Below, in pieces: positions 43,072 to 51,650 of a stretch of DNA of 64,000 nt. The notes beneath the pieces are model-generated. The model saw nothing but the letters and a program-made list of their open reading frames with translations, had not been told where the DNA came from and made no database searches. Position numbers and translations under genes: made by a program. This stretch comes from Thermoplasmata archaeon. Its GTDB lineage: Archaea; Thermoplasmatota; Thermoplasmata; Lutacidiplasmatales; UBA184. The DNA lies in assembly GCA_030038095.1 (NCBI GenBank), contig JASHPK010000042.1, positions 1-64,000 of the forward strand, in the 5' to 3' direction. Positions within the stretch are counted from its first letter, which is position 1. The number at the start of each line of letters is the position of its first letter.

Positions 43072-43273
43072 CCCCTACCCACCTAACCGGTCGGATGTTG
43101 GGATGCGCTCCCATCTAGGACTGAATACCGAAGTCGCCGCTACAGCCCAAGAGCAGTCTTGATAAGCCAGAGACGTTCCTTCGTGTTGCAGGGGATGAAG
43201 CTCCCCTTCGACCGCCCGGCGCGGGCTGATAGCTTCTACCTCGCCCAACCGCGCCAAGGAAGAGGGCGGACCG

Positions 43274-44401
43274 ATGGTCGCGTGGGCACTGCTGACAATA
43301 GTACTGGGCCTAGCCGTTCTGGCGTCGCTTGTCTCCGTTCGTCTCGGCGTTTCCGTAGCGATCCTTGAGATCGTAGCCGGGATACTGGCGGGCAACTTCT
43401 TCGGCGTATCAACGGTCGGGCAGGATTGGCTCCCGTTCGTTGCGGGAGTAGGTAGCGTGGTCCTCACTTTCCTCGCCGGGGCCGAGATTGACCCTGTGGC
43501 GATGCGAAAGACGTGGAAGGCGTCGGTTAGCATCGGTTTGCTGTCGTTCCTGGCTCCCTTTCTCGCCTCTTGGGGATTTGTCTATGTGTTCCTGGGCTGG
43601 GGATGGGAGGCATCGCTTCTCGCCGGGGTCGCTCTCTCCACCACGTCGGTGGCGGTCGTCTACGTTGTGTTGGTCGAGACCGGCGCCAGCCACACCCCCA
43701 CAGGGAAGCTGATTCTGTCGGCGTGCTTCGTGACGGATCTGGGGACCGCCCTCGCACTGAGCCTCTTGTTCGTGCGGCCCAATGAGTACATCTTCCTGCT
43801 GATCGCGGCCATCATTGCGGCAACGTTTGCCCTTCCCCGCCTCTTCGATTGGCTTTTTGCGAGACTCAAGGGAAGGGCCGGTGAGCCGGAGGTCAAGCTG
43901 CTCCTCTTCGGGGTGGTGCTTCTCGGCGCTGCCGCACAGCTCGCCGGGTCTCAGGCCGTCCTGCCCGCATACATTCTCGGTCTTGCGCTTGCGAGCGTGC
44001 TCGGTCGCAATCGAGAGGTCCTGCTGAAGCTGCGAACCCTGACTCTTGCGATCCTGACCCCGTTGTTCTTCATTAACGCGGGCTTGAACGTGTCGGTAGC
44101 GGCGCTGGCGGCGGGGCTCGGACTGATCATAGTGCTGTTCGGAGTCAAGGTCGGGGCGAAATTGATCGGGGTCTTTCCGACGGTCCGTCGTCTCGTAGGC
44201 CATGACTCCACTTACATCGCGTTGCTGATGAGTACCGGACTGACCTTTGGGACCATCTCCGCGACCTATGGTCTCACATCTGGAATCATCGACAAATTCC
44301 AGTTCTCTGTGCTCCTCATGGTTGTTATCGCGACTGCAATCGTTCCGACTATCATCGCGCAAACCTGGTTCCGACCGGCGACGACGGGGGCCAGCGGCTA
44401 A
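43274..44401 (+). CDS. CPA2-type cation/proton antiporter
   Basis: A 375-residue membrane protein with about 11-12 helices, covering the antiporter membrane domain of the KefB/NapA (CPA2) kind. The segments FLAGAEIDPVAM and CFVTDLGTALALS (the Asp-containing unwound helix) are typical of ion binding; there is no TrkA-N domain. It should exchange Na+ or K+ for H+. The start ATG follows GGAAGAGGG. Stop and next start share a base (TAATG), coupling it to a universal stress protein that may act as its regulatory subunit. Codon use is less GC-rich than in flanking genes outside the block. Confidence 0.87.
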   Translation: MVAWALLTIVLGLAVLASLVSVRLGVSVAILEIVAGILAGNFFGVSTVGQDWLPFVAGVGSVVLTFLAGAEIDPVAMRKTWKASVSIGLLSFLAPFLASWGFVYVFLGWGWEASLLAGVALSTTSVAVVYVVLVETGASHTPTGKLILSACFVTDLGTALALSLLFVRPNEYIFLLIAAIIAATFALPRLFDWLFARLKGRAGEPEVKLLLFGVVLLGAAAQLAGSQAVLPAYILGLALASVLGRNREVLLKLRTLTLAILTPLFFINAGLNVSVAALAAGLGLIIVLFGVKVGAKLIGVFPTVRRLVGHDSTYIALLMSTGLTFGTISATYGLTSGIIDKFQFSVLLMVVIATAIVPTIIAQTWFRPATTGASG

Positions 44402-44835
44402 TGTCCGACCACCTGACCGACGGCATCAGATCCATCCTCGTGCCGGTGGATGGCTCCGATAGCAGCCGAAGAGCCGTCGTATTGGCCTCTGAGATGGCCC
44501 GTGCGTTTGGCGCGGATTTGACCCTATTGCATGTAGCCTCGATCAGGGAGCTTCCGGTCCTGATGTCAGAGGCTCAGGATCCTCGCGAAGAGCAGGATAC
44601 AGAGCTCGTTTTGGGAGAAGATGCGAAGTTAGCCCGGGGCTACGGCGTGGAACCCTCGGTGGTCCTTCGGAAAGGCCATGTCGCTAATCAGATTCTGCGG
44701 CACATAGATAGAACCCGGCCCGACTTGGTTGTGATGGGGACGCGCGGCTTGACCGGAACGAGGGGCGTGTTGGTTGGAAGCGTATCCCGCGCCGTCACGC
44801 GTCGAGCTCGAGTACGGGTCGTTCTAGTTCGTTAA
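44401..44835 (+). CDS. Universal stress protein (UspA family)
   Basis: A 144-residue single-domain Usp. It starts ILVPVDGSDSSRRAV and keeps the ATP-binding pattern G-2x-G-9x-G-S/T near the end (GTRGLTG...VGSVS). It begins on the last base of the antiporter stop codon, so the pair is translationally coupled. Usp domains often bind ATP and regulate transporters; here a cytosolic nucleotide-sensing partner for the antiporter is a reasonable inference. Confidence 0.88.
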   Translation: MSDHLTDGIRSILVPVDGSDSSRRAVVLASEMARAFGADLTLLHVASIRELPVLMSEAQDPREEQDTELVLGEDAKLARGYGVEPSVVLRKGHVANQILRHIDRTRPDLVVMGTRGLTGTRGVLVGSVSRAVTRRARVRVVLVR

Positions 44836-45374
44836 CTCTGAGAATTCCACGACGGGTTCCGCGTTCCCATTCAGGAGAACATTGGCGGGCCCGCCTGGGC
44901 AGATGAAAGACCGGGCAATGCGGCTGGTAGTCGGTGAGTTGGGACGCTCGTACGTTGAGGCGGAATAAGAGAGCTCGATGGTCGGATTGTGGCTACCGCA
45001 CTATCCAGTGATTAGGAGTGCCAGTTGAAAGTTCCCGCGCCATTGGAGCCCGCTTTGGTTGTCAGGTGTCGTCCAGTTCCACCAGGTTTCGTAGAAGCCG
45101 GGTCCACCTAACGTCGAGACAAAGATGGGACTATGCCCGGGTTCGGTCGCTAGAGGATACTGACCAAGCATTTCATGCCGTCGAGTTCGTGGATCGATAC
45201 GAGTGTCACATGGACGCGAAAGACCCATTCAAGGATCCGATGGGCCACCTAGTTGAGGACAGCCCTGGTACTTTGGCGCTCGTCGGCGGGCTGGCACTTG
45301 TTGGCGTCATGATCGCCCGCATTTATGCGTTGAGCCGTCAACAATGATGGTGGCGGCTGACTGATTCCCGCTCC
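44836..45374. other. Intergenic stretch in the low-GC block
   Basis: No convincing large gene. It holds a 45-codon frame on the plus strand (45210-45347) and a weak minus-strand frame (45001-45228), each described separately. GC is low for this genome: 32 of 60 bases in 45001-45060 by hand count. Confidence 0.6.
45210..45347 (+). CDS. Possible 45-residue single-helix membrane protein
   Basis: The ATG at 45210 opens a short frame. It has an acidic start (MDAKDPFKDPMGHLVEDS), one membrane helix (TLALVGGLALVGVMIARIYAL) and a polar end (SRQQ). The layout is that of a small single-pass protein with a cytosolic or external tail. There is no clear ribosome site and no recognised family. The frame extends upstream to 45018, but that part reads as Arg/Ser-rich noise. 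It overlaps the minus-strand frame at 45001-45228 by 19 bases. Confidence 0.35.
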   Translation: MDAKDPFKDPMGHLVEDSPGTLALVGGLALVGVMIARIYALSRQQ

Positions 45375-45418
45375 GCACAGAAACCCGACCAGCCGCACAG
45401 AAACCCCCGCACAGAAAC
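45374..45418. repeat. Three CGCACAGAAAC motifs
   Basis: CGCACAGAAAC occurs at 45374-45384, 45394-45404 and 45408-45418. The first two are 20 bases apart, the same period as the pair at 42452 and 42472. They precede the palindrome and the right copy of the direct repeat. Confidence 0.65.
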
Positions 45419-45424
45419 TAGTTC

Positions 45425-45457
45425 TCGGGCAAAGCCGGACCCACCGGCTTTGCCCGA
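45425..45457. repeat. 14-bp perfect inverted repeat with 5-base loop
   Basis: TCGGGCAAAGCCGG and CCGGCTTTGCCCGA flank ACCCA. Transcribed in either direction it would fold into a strong hairpin. The right arm is part of the direct repeat, so the left copy at 42419 keeps only one arm. Confidence 0.8.
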
Positions 45458-45460
45458 AAA
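45436..45460. repeat. Right copy of the 25-base direct repeat
   Basis: Identical to 42419-42443 over 25 bases, about 3 kb apart. AACTCGAGAG, present beside the left copy, recurs just downstream here at about 45497-45506. Confidence 0.75.
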
Positions 45461-45577
45461 CTTTCCCGAGCACGGAGAGGCCACGGTCCGTACACTAACT
45501 CGAGAGCCCAGACGCAAGTCCGTACGCTGCAGTCCCGCCGGGCCGGTTCTCATTGATCACGTGGGTTAGGCGGATAA

Positions 45578-47863
45578 TCAATGAGGAGGGGCACGCCCGC
45601 GTCCAACCACAGCCAGCGCCAGCGCTGCGAAGGCGCTGCCTACAACGAGCGTCATGAGTAGGACGAACGAGAGTGCGCCGGAGCTGCTGTTGCTCGGACC
45701 GGGCGACCCTTCGGCGGTCAGAGCATACGTGTTGGGAGCGGACCCCTCGACGGTCACGATGTTGACGCTTGATTTCACGGAATACCCAGGGGGGAGGCTG
45801 AACGAGATCGCGTAGGTGCCATTGGGGAGAGGGATCGTGACCGCGTCGGTGACCGAACTCGCCGTGCGATTGAACTCGGTCGTCGAGTTCGTTGCGGTCA
45901 CGCTCCATCGGGAGCCGCTCGGAAGACCGAGTTCGACAAAGATCACCGGGTACGACTCGGGCTGGAACTCCACCGCGACGGTGACATCGGTTCCGTCCAC
46001 CGTCACGGACCCCGAACTGGTCGCGGTGTAGCCGGTGACAGCGAGCACCACGTAGTCAAACGTTCCGTTGGGCTTCGTGAAGATTAGCTGATTCGAGGAC
46101 GAGGTTTGCAACTCCGAACCGATCGCGACGCCCCAGCCGGTCCCATTGGGGAGGCCGGTTTCCTGAAACGTGAGGAGATAATCCCCGGGTACGGGAATCG
46201 GGCTAAAGGCAACCCTCTGAGTCAAGTTCGCGCCGTTGACGGTAATGCTCCCCTCCGACGGCTCGGCGGTGTACCCGATTGCCATCCCTACGGTGAAGGT
46301 GTAGGAGCCGTTGGTGAGCCAGGCGGTCAGATTGGTTGAGCTCGATGAGAAAGATCCGGCGCCCCCGCTGACTTCCACCGTCCATGGAGTGCCCTGAGCG
46401 AGCCCAGTCTCCGTGAAAGTGCCCGCGTACTCGGACTGATGAGCGAATGTCATGTTCACGGTCACGCCGGTCCCCGAGATCGTGAGAGTTCCGTTCGAGG
46501 GAGACGCGACCCACGAGTACGGGGGCGCGGCAGTATAGAAATACGAGCCATTGACAAGGTCGAACTGGATCGGAGTACCGCCGGCAAGCCCCGTTCCCGA
46601 CCCGACCCCCGTAACGGCTACGCTCCAGGCCGCGCCCTCAGGAAGGCCGGTCTGGTTGAAATCTGCGGGGTAGAGCGATTGAGGCACGCCCCCAAAAAAT
46701 CGTGCGCACTCGAAGGTGGTGTTGGCGGTGTTGGTCACGCAGATGTCGCCCGTCTCGGGATCGTATGCCACGCCGGAGGGGTCGAAATTGAGAACCGTGA
46801 GAAGCGTCTCGTTAGCGGGTTCGATTACTGCCATTGTGGCCCGTCCCCCGCCCACCCAGATCAGCCCGTCCCCGCTATCGTACGCGATTCCCTGTAGGTC
46901 AACGGGTCCGAGGTATCCGGGTTGCGTCACGGAGATGTTCGTGACTCCGGCAAGGGTGGATCCCGAAATCACGGACACGTTGCGTGCGCCCTCGTCCGAC
47001 ACGTAGATGGTGTCCGTGAGATTGTCCACCGCGACGCCATAGGGTCCCGCGGGAGTGGGATCGTTGCGAAGAACTTGATTCGTCGATCCGGAGATGACCG
47101 TGACGTTTGAAGACCCCCAGTTGGCAACGTAGACGTTTCCCGTGCTGGGGTCAGCAGCGACTCCGAGAGGGTTCACCCCCACGGACACCGTGGCTACCAC
47201 CTGCAAGGAGGCTGCGGAGATCACCGAGACGTTGTCCGAACCGTTGTTCGCGACGTAGACCTCGTTGTTCACGGGATCGTACGCCACTCCCTGGGGTTGC
47301 CAGCCGACGGATATCGATGAGATTGGACTGGAGAGACTTCCTGAGAGGACACTCACGTTGTTCGACCCGGAATTCGTTACGAACAGATCGCCGCTGAGAT
47401 TGTCATAGGTTACCCCGAAAGGAGCGCTTCCGACGGGTATCGTTGCCGTGACAACGGGAGCGGAGGTGAAGTTCGCCGGCACGATATCGACGTCGGAGGG
47501 ATCTACGGCTACGTAGAATGACTGGTCTGCCGGATCATAGGCAAGCCATGTCGGCGTGCTTGGGAGGGTTCCCAGGGGTTCCGGACTCAGGCTTACGGAG
47601 GATAGGCGCAGGAAGAGTTGGTTCAGGCGGGCTATAGGCGTGGGGCGGATCGGAGGGGGAGGCCCAGCGCCTGAATCCCGACTCGTCAGAACCGGCCGTT
47701 CTGAATATTTCGGATTCGAGGTGCCGTCGGACTCGGCAGACGTCAGGACCATCATCACCATGAGAGCCGCCAAAACCGGCCAGATCGCGGCGCTCCTCGG
47801 TGGGATCCCCTGCGAACGCTTGGCCCAGCGACGAGGTTTCCAGAAGGCGGCGTCGCTCATCAT
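45578..47863 (-). CDS. Surface protein with YVTN beta-propeller and ETGL domains
   Basis: A 761-residue exoprotein. After a basic start and signal helix (IWPVLAALMVMMVL) it has at least six propeller repeats of the YVTN kind, such as PQGVAYDPVNNEVYVANNGS and SDNVSVISAASL. Four ETGLP...W-type domains follow (QTGLPEGAAWSV, ETGLAQGTPWTV, ETGLPNGTGWGV, LGLPSGSRWSV) and a C-terminal helix (ALSFVLLMTLVVGSAFAALALAV). It is probably cell-anchored. ATG 47863 is preferred (ATG 47860 follows): a GGAGCGGAG site lies before it and GATAAGT lies at 47896-47903. The longer open frame upstream has no good start. GC is lower than in the other surface genes. Confidence 0.82.
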   Translation of the reverse strand: MMSDAAFWKPRRWAKRSQGIPPRSAAIWPVLAALMVMMVLTSAESDGTSNPKYSERPVLTSRDSGAGPPPPIRPTPIARLNQLFLRLSSVSLSPEPLGTLPSTPTWLAYDPADQSFYVAVDPSDVDIVPANFTSAPVVTATIPVGSAPFGVTYDNLSGDLFVTNSGSNNVSVLSGSLSSPISSISVGWQPQGVAYDPVNNEVYVANNGSDNVSVISAASLQVVATVSVGVNPLGVAADPSTGNVYVANWGSSNVTVISGSTNQVLRNDPTPAGPYGVAVDNLTDTIYVSDEGARNVSVISGSTLAGVTNISVTQPGYLGPVDLQGIAYDSGDGLIWVGGGRATMAVIEPANETLLTVLNFDPSGVAYDPETGDICVTNTANTTFECARFFGGVPQSLYPADFNQTGLPEGAAWSVAVTGVGSGTGLAGGTPIQFDLVNGSYFYTAAPPYSWVASPSNGTLTISGTGVTVNMTFAHQSEYAGTFTETGLAQGTPWTVEVSGGAGSFSSSSTNLTAWLTNGSYTFTVGMAIGYTAEPSEGSITVNGANLTQRVAFSPIPVPGDYLLTFQETGLPNGTGWGVAIGSELQTSSSNQLIFTKPNGTFDYVVLAVTGYTATSSGSVTVDGTDVTVAVEFQPESYPVIFVELGLPSGSRWSVTATNSTTEFNRTASSVTDAVTIPLPNGTYAISFSLPPGYSVKSSVNIVTVEGSAPNTYALTAEGSPGPSNSSSGALSFVLLMTLVVGSAFAALALAVVGRGRAPPH

Positions 47864-47895
47864 ACTCCGCTCCGTGCTGATGCTTGTGAGTCCGA

Positions 47896-47903
47896 GACTT
47901 ATC
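47896..47903 (-). promoter_or_regulatory. TATA-like box for the YVTN surface protein
   Basis: AGATAAGTC on the minus strand, about 37 bases before the ATG, leaving a leader of about ten bases that holds the ribosome site. Nothing else is seen in 47864-48048. Confidence 0.4.
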
Positions 47904-48048
47904 TGCCTGCGCGGAAGAAACGACCGAGATATGCTGAAGATCGAAGATACGCCAAGAGTATTCCTGTCTGTATTCACCTCACCGGGGTGACTCCCGGAAG
48001 CGCCGACGGGTCCGCCGATCGCGGATGGATCCGGCCCCGCGAGGACGG

Positions 48049-48537
48049 CTAAGGAAACAGATCCTCCCTCAGGTACTCCGGGAGAGGGATGTGGGCCCGG
48101 TCGACCACGACCCGGCTCGCCGGTCGCCAGGAGGATTCGAGTGATCCGCAGGATTTGCCCGCCTCTACCGTGGCGGTGGTGACGCGGATCGCGAGGTGCT
48201 CCGGGGTCTGCTCCACGATACGCCCCCGGGCGAGATGGCCCACGCCGACCCTCGGAAGTCGATCCGCGGTGTAGGTGGCCGGGCCCACCATGACCCACAC
48301 CTTCCCCGTCAGGGTGAGCGCCGTCCAGTACGAGACCTCGCTCATCACCAGGAAGTGAAGGCCGTGGTGGAAGACCGTCGGCCAGCCGATCTCGTCCGGC
48401 TTCGGCGTGAACGAGGTCCGGACCTCGGGGACACCGTCCTCCCCTTCCGCGCGCTCGAACTGAAGGTGGAGGCCGCGGGCATGTTTCGGTCCGCAGCCGA
48501 AGCACGGACTCTCCTCAGGGTTCTCCAGGTACGCCAT
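48049..48537 (-). CDS. Hotdog-fold thioesterase-like protein
   Basis: A 162-residue protein with the N-terminal CFGCGPKHARGLHLQF motif seen in one branch of PaaI-like thioesterases, followed by TVFHHGLHFLVMSEVSYWTA in place of the usual HGG active-site helix. The core beta-sheet is recognisable (YTADRLPRVGVGHLARGRIVEQ). The HGG glycine pair is absent here, so catalysis is less certain than for the 33654 protein; it may bind an acyl-CoA. It stands alone and marks the return to high GC. Confidence 0.72.
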   Translation of the reverse strand: MAYLENPEESPCFGCGPKHARGLHLQFERAEGEDGVPEVRTSFTPKPDEIGWPTVFHHGLHFLVMSEVSYWTALTLTGKVWVMVGPATYTADRLPRVGVGHLARGRIVEQTPEHLAIRVTTATVEAGKSCGSLESSWRPASRVVVDRAHIPLPEYLREDLFP

Positions 48538-48616
48538 GCCGGTCGAGGGACCCGAGGGCTTTCACCTGTTACCTCCCGCTCTAGGGGCGCGGAGTCGCCG
48601 TCGGGAAGGGCGGGCC

Positions 48617-49192
48617 CTAGCCCACCGCCGAGTAGGCGAACCGGACCGTGGCGTCCCGGAGCTTCTCCAACGCGGTGCGTCGTGCCCGGAGGAGAAAGGA
48701 ATCGAACAGGAGCGTCTCGATCGGGTCCCAGAGCATCACCCAGACGATGGTGATGAACACGAGGTAGAGGAGTGCGGTCAGGTAGGTCACGAACGAGGTC
48801 CGCGTCAGCTCCGGGAGCGTCACGTAGAAGACCCCGGCGACCGCGAGGGCCAGCACGATCAACGGGAGCCCGAACCGCAGGGAACCCAGGCCCTCGACCC
48901 GATTCACCCGGACGTCCAGGTCGGCGCTGACCCGCTCCTCCTCGAAGTACGTCCGCAGCGCCCGCCGGACCTCTTCCTCGGCGGAGGCCGGCAGGGCCGG
49001 CGAGTGCAGCGTCACCTCGAGATCGAGCGCCGGTGCGTGTCGTTGTTCGCGAGCGAGTCCTTCGAGATAGAGCGCCAGCTTTGGGTTCACCAGGCGCCCG
49101 GAGTGGGGGAAAGCCGGGGGCGTCGTGCCATCGAACAAGGCATCGGCGTTCGGGGCCGCGATCGACAGCTGAGGCCTCAACGGCGAAGCCAT
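48617..49192 (-). CDS. Two-helix membrane protein, unrecognised
   Basis: A 191-residue protein. The first 110 residues are soluble and end in a mixed alpha/beta stretch (LDLEVTLHSPALPASAEEEVRRALRTYF). Two membrane helices follow (FGLPLIVLALAVAGVFYVTL; YLTALLYLVFITIVWVML), then a basic cytosolic helix. I do not recognise a family. The ATG at 49192 is placed by the TATA-like CTAAGTAG (about 49215-49222), 26 bases away; an ATG at 49207 is too close to the box. It is divergent to the K+ channel gene, but no functional link can be shown. Confidence 0.65.
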   Translation of the reverse strand: MASPLRPQLSIAAPNADALFDGTTPPAFPHSGRLVNPKLALYLEGLAREQRHAPALDLEVTLHSPALPASAEEEVRRALRTYFEEERVSADLDVRVNRVEGLGSLRFGLPLIVLALAVAGVFYVTLPELTRTSFVTYLTALLYLVFITIVWVMLWDPIETLLFDSFLLRARRTALEKLRDATVRFAYSAVG

Positions 49193-49334
49193 CGTCAGCC
49201 CGTTCATCGGCCGCGTCTACTTAGGGGAGCCGTCCGCTCCGATCCCCGACGACGAGCCCTCCGCCGGGCCGGACCGGTACGCCGACTCGAGGCGTCTCCG
49301 CCAGCTTTACGAACCCGAAGTCGGTGGGGCGCCC

Positions 49335-50390
49335 GTGGCGTACCGGCGGGGCTCGTTCTTCACCCGCGTGATCCGCCGCCTCTGGATCTTTCTCGCGGGG
49401 TACGTCGTGGTGTTCCTCGTCGCCGCGCTCGGGTTCTTCTGGCTCGAGTCGGGGAAGGTGAACCTGCTCAACTCGTTCTACTGGGCGATGGTCACCCTCT
49501 CGACGATCGGCTACGGCGACATCGTGCCGACGAACGATCCGGCGAAGCTCTTCACCATCGGGATCGCCGCGACCGAGGTCTTCCTCGGAGCCTACCTCGT
49601 CTCGATCGTCATCTCGGTCGTGGCGGAGGAGTCCCAGCACCGGGCCCTCGGGACGCTCGGCACGAACCTCTCGGATCACATCGTCGTCCTCGGGTACTCC
49701 TCCGTCGCGCAGGCCGCGATCCGGGAGCTGCTCGCGCAGGAGGAGAAGGTCGCGGTGGTGGTCGAGGATGCGGCCGAGGTCCAGAACGTACGGACGCGGG
49801 CGCGCGAGGGCCAGCTGTTCGTCACGTACGGCCCGCCGGCGGACCAGGAGATCCTGCGTCGCGTGAACGTCGTCGCCGCGCACTCCGTGATCGTCGCGAC
49901 GGGCGACGACACGACGGCGCTCGTCGCCGCGTTGAACGCCCGAATGCTCAACCCGAGAATCCGGATCGTTGTCTCGGTCTCGCGGCCGGAGCTGCGTCAG
50001 ACCCTGAAGGCGGCCGGCGTCACGTACGTGGCCTCTCCCGGGGACATGGGCGGCCGGCTCTGCGCGGACGCGGCGTTCCGCCCCGAGGTCGCCAACGCCA
50101 TCGAGGACATCACGACGACCGACCTCGGGGCCGACATGGAGGAGTTCCTCCTCACCGACCGGACCCCGATCTCGACCCAGCCGCTGCCCGAAGCCGAACG
50201 GCTCGTCCGATCCGAGTCCGACTGCATCGTGATCGGATACGCGCGACCGGGGGCGAACGGGGAGTTCACCGCCGTGATCAATCCTCCGTCCTCGTTCCGA
50301 TTCCAGCCGGGAGACGCCATCATCGTGCTCGGAACGCTGGCGAACCTGCACAAGCTCCAGCGGTGGCTCGGAGTGCCCCAGGGGCGGTAG
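49335..50390 (+). CDS. Potassium channel with RCK (TrkA-N/TrkA-C) domains
   Basis: A 351-residue MthK-like channel. It has two membrane helices around a pore loop with the K+ filter TIGYGD near residue 57, then an RCK N-domain with a Rossmann fold (HIVVLGYSSVAQAAIREL) and a C-terminal RCK domain (DCIVIGYARPG...FQPGDAIIVLG). It should form a ligand-gated tetramer in the membrane. The start is GTG at 49335, about 27 bases after a TTTACG box, so probably leaderless. The frame is open upstream to 49173, but no ATG, GTG or TTG occurs there. Confidence 0.9.
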   Translation: MAYRRGSFFTRVIRRLWIFLAGYVVVFLVAALGFFWLESGKVNLLNSFYWAMVTLSTIGYGDIVPTNDPAKLFTIGIAATEVFLGAYLVSIVISVVAEESQHRALGTLGTNLSDHIVVLGYSSVAQAAIRELLAQEEKVAVVVEDAAEVQNVRTRAREGQLFVTYGPPADQEILRRVNVVAAHSVIVATGDDTTALVAALNARMLNPRIRIVVSVSRPELRQTLKAAGVTYVASPGDMGGRLCADAAFRPEVANAIEDITTTDLGADMEEFLLTDRTPISTQPLPEAERLVRSESDCIVIGYARPGANGEFTAVINPPSSFRFQPGDAIIVLGTLANLHKLQRWLGVPQGR

Positions 50391-50447
50391 GACGGGCGGG
50401 CCGAGCCTGGGCGAGCGAACCCGGTCCCCCGGGATCGGGACGCGAGC

Positions 50448-51650
50448 TCACGCGACCTCGGGACGGGGAAGGAACGCCCGGGCGGCTCGAGGGAAGAGGA
50501 GGGAACCAACGAGGGTCGTCACGATCGCCATCACGATCACGGCCCCGAACAGGGTCGGAGAGAAGAGACCGGAAGAGAGGCCCAGGGCCCCCACCAGGAG
50601 TCCGATCTCTCCTCGCGGGATCATGCCCACCGCGGCCGCGGATGCCGCGGGACGGTCCTTCAGTCGGCGGAGCGCGAACGGATAGACGCCGAGCCACTTT
50701 CCGGAGGCCGCAATCGCGGCGAGCGCGAGCGCCGTGGCGAAGAGGACGGGGTTCGTCAGCAGGCCGACATCGAACTCGGCCCCGATGATGATGAAGAACA
50801 GGGAGCCGAAGACCCCGACCAGCACGGCGGTGATCTCCCGCGTGCGGTCGGCGACGACGCTCTCGGCGACCGCGAGCCCGGCGATGAACGCACCAATCAC
50901 GGGAGAGAATCCGAGGCCGAGGACGACGGCGATGAGGATGAACAGGAGCGCGAACGGCACGCTCTCGTTCTCCCGGAGGACCTGGACCCGGAGCAGCCTC
51001 GGCACGAGCAGCACGGCGGCGAAGAGCAGCACGACCCACGCGACGATCGAGGTGACGACGATTCCGGTGAGCTTCCAGGGATCGGTGCTCCCCCCGATGA
51101 TCGCGAGGACGACGGACAGGAGCACGAGCGCGACGACATCGTCGAGGGCGGCGGCGTTCATGAGGAACTGCGCCCCCGGAGTGGTGCGAAGCCCCCCGCT
51201 GCGGATCAGCGATGCGGCGACCGCGGCACTCGTCGCGGCCACCGCGACCCCGAGCAGGAGCGCGGAGTCGATCGGATAGAACCTCGAGAAAATGAGGACG
51301 GTCACGGCGAACGACACCAGGTCACCGGCGATCGCCGCACCCACCGCCGGGGCGCCCGCCCGGCGCAGGGAGATGAACCCGCCGTCGAGTCCCGCCGAAA
51401 AGAGGAGGAGGACGACCGCGAAGTCGGCGAAGAGCAGCACGCCGGCCGAGAGCGCAAACAGGTGGATCCCGAACACCGAGTCGATCAGGCCTCCGATCGC
51501 GTAGCTCCCGATCGTCATCCCGGCGAGGAGGTCCGCGACGATCTCGGGGAACCCGGCCCTCCGGGCGATCGACCGGATCAGCTGGGCGACGGCCAGGAAG
51601 ATGAAGATCTCGAGGAGGGTGTAGTAGTCGCTGGCCAGCAGGAGCGCCAA
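50448..51650 (-). CDS. CPA2-type cation/proton antiporter (second)
   Basis: A 400-residue membrane protein with about 12-13 helices. LLFSAGLDGGFISLRRAG, LMNAAALDDVVALVLLS (double Asp in the ion-binding helix) and the GMIPRGEIGLLVGALGL segment are typical of KefB/NapA-type exchangers. The double Asp suggests electrogenic Na+/H+ exchange, unlike the single-Asp protein at 43274. No regulatory domain is fused. It is convergent with the K+ channel gene; the two may balance ions in an organism living at low pH or shifting salt, which is inference. Confidence 0.88.
   Translation of the reverse strand: MALLLASDYYTLLEIFIFLAVAQLIRSIARRAGFPEIVADLLAGMTIGSYAIGGLIDSVFGIHLFALSAGVLLFADFAVVLLLFSAGLDGGFISLRRAGAPAVGAAIAGDLVSFAVTVLIFSRFYPIDSALLLGVAVAATSAAVAASLIRSGGLRTTPGAQFLMNAAALDDVVALVLLSVVLAIIGGSTDPWKLTGIVVTSIVAWVVLLFAAVLLVPRLLRVQVLRENESVPFALLFILIAVVLGLGFSPVIGAFIAGLAVAESVVADRTREITAVLVGVFGSLFFIIIGAEFDVGLLTNPVLFATALALAAIAASGKWLGVYPFALRRLKDRPAASAAAVGMIPRGEIGLLVGALGLSSGLFSPTLFGAVIVMAIVTTLVGSLLFPRAARAFLPRPEVA

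Noticed and set aside
42419-45460. CRISPR array
   Set aside because: The repeats are too few, differ in spacing, lack regular spacers, and no cas gene is present.
47864-48505. N-terminal extension of the YVTN surface protein
   Set aside because: It overlaps the thioesterase gene and lacks a ribosome site; the signal helix and promoter fit ATG 47863.
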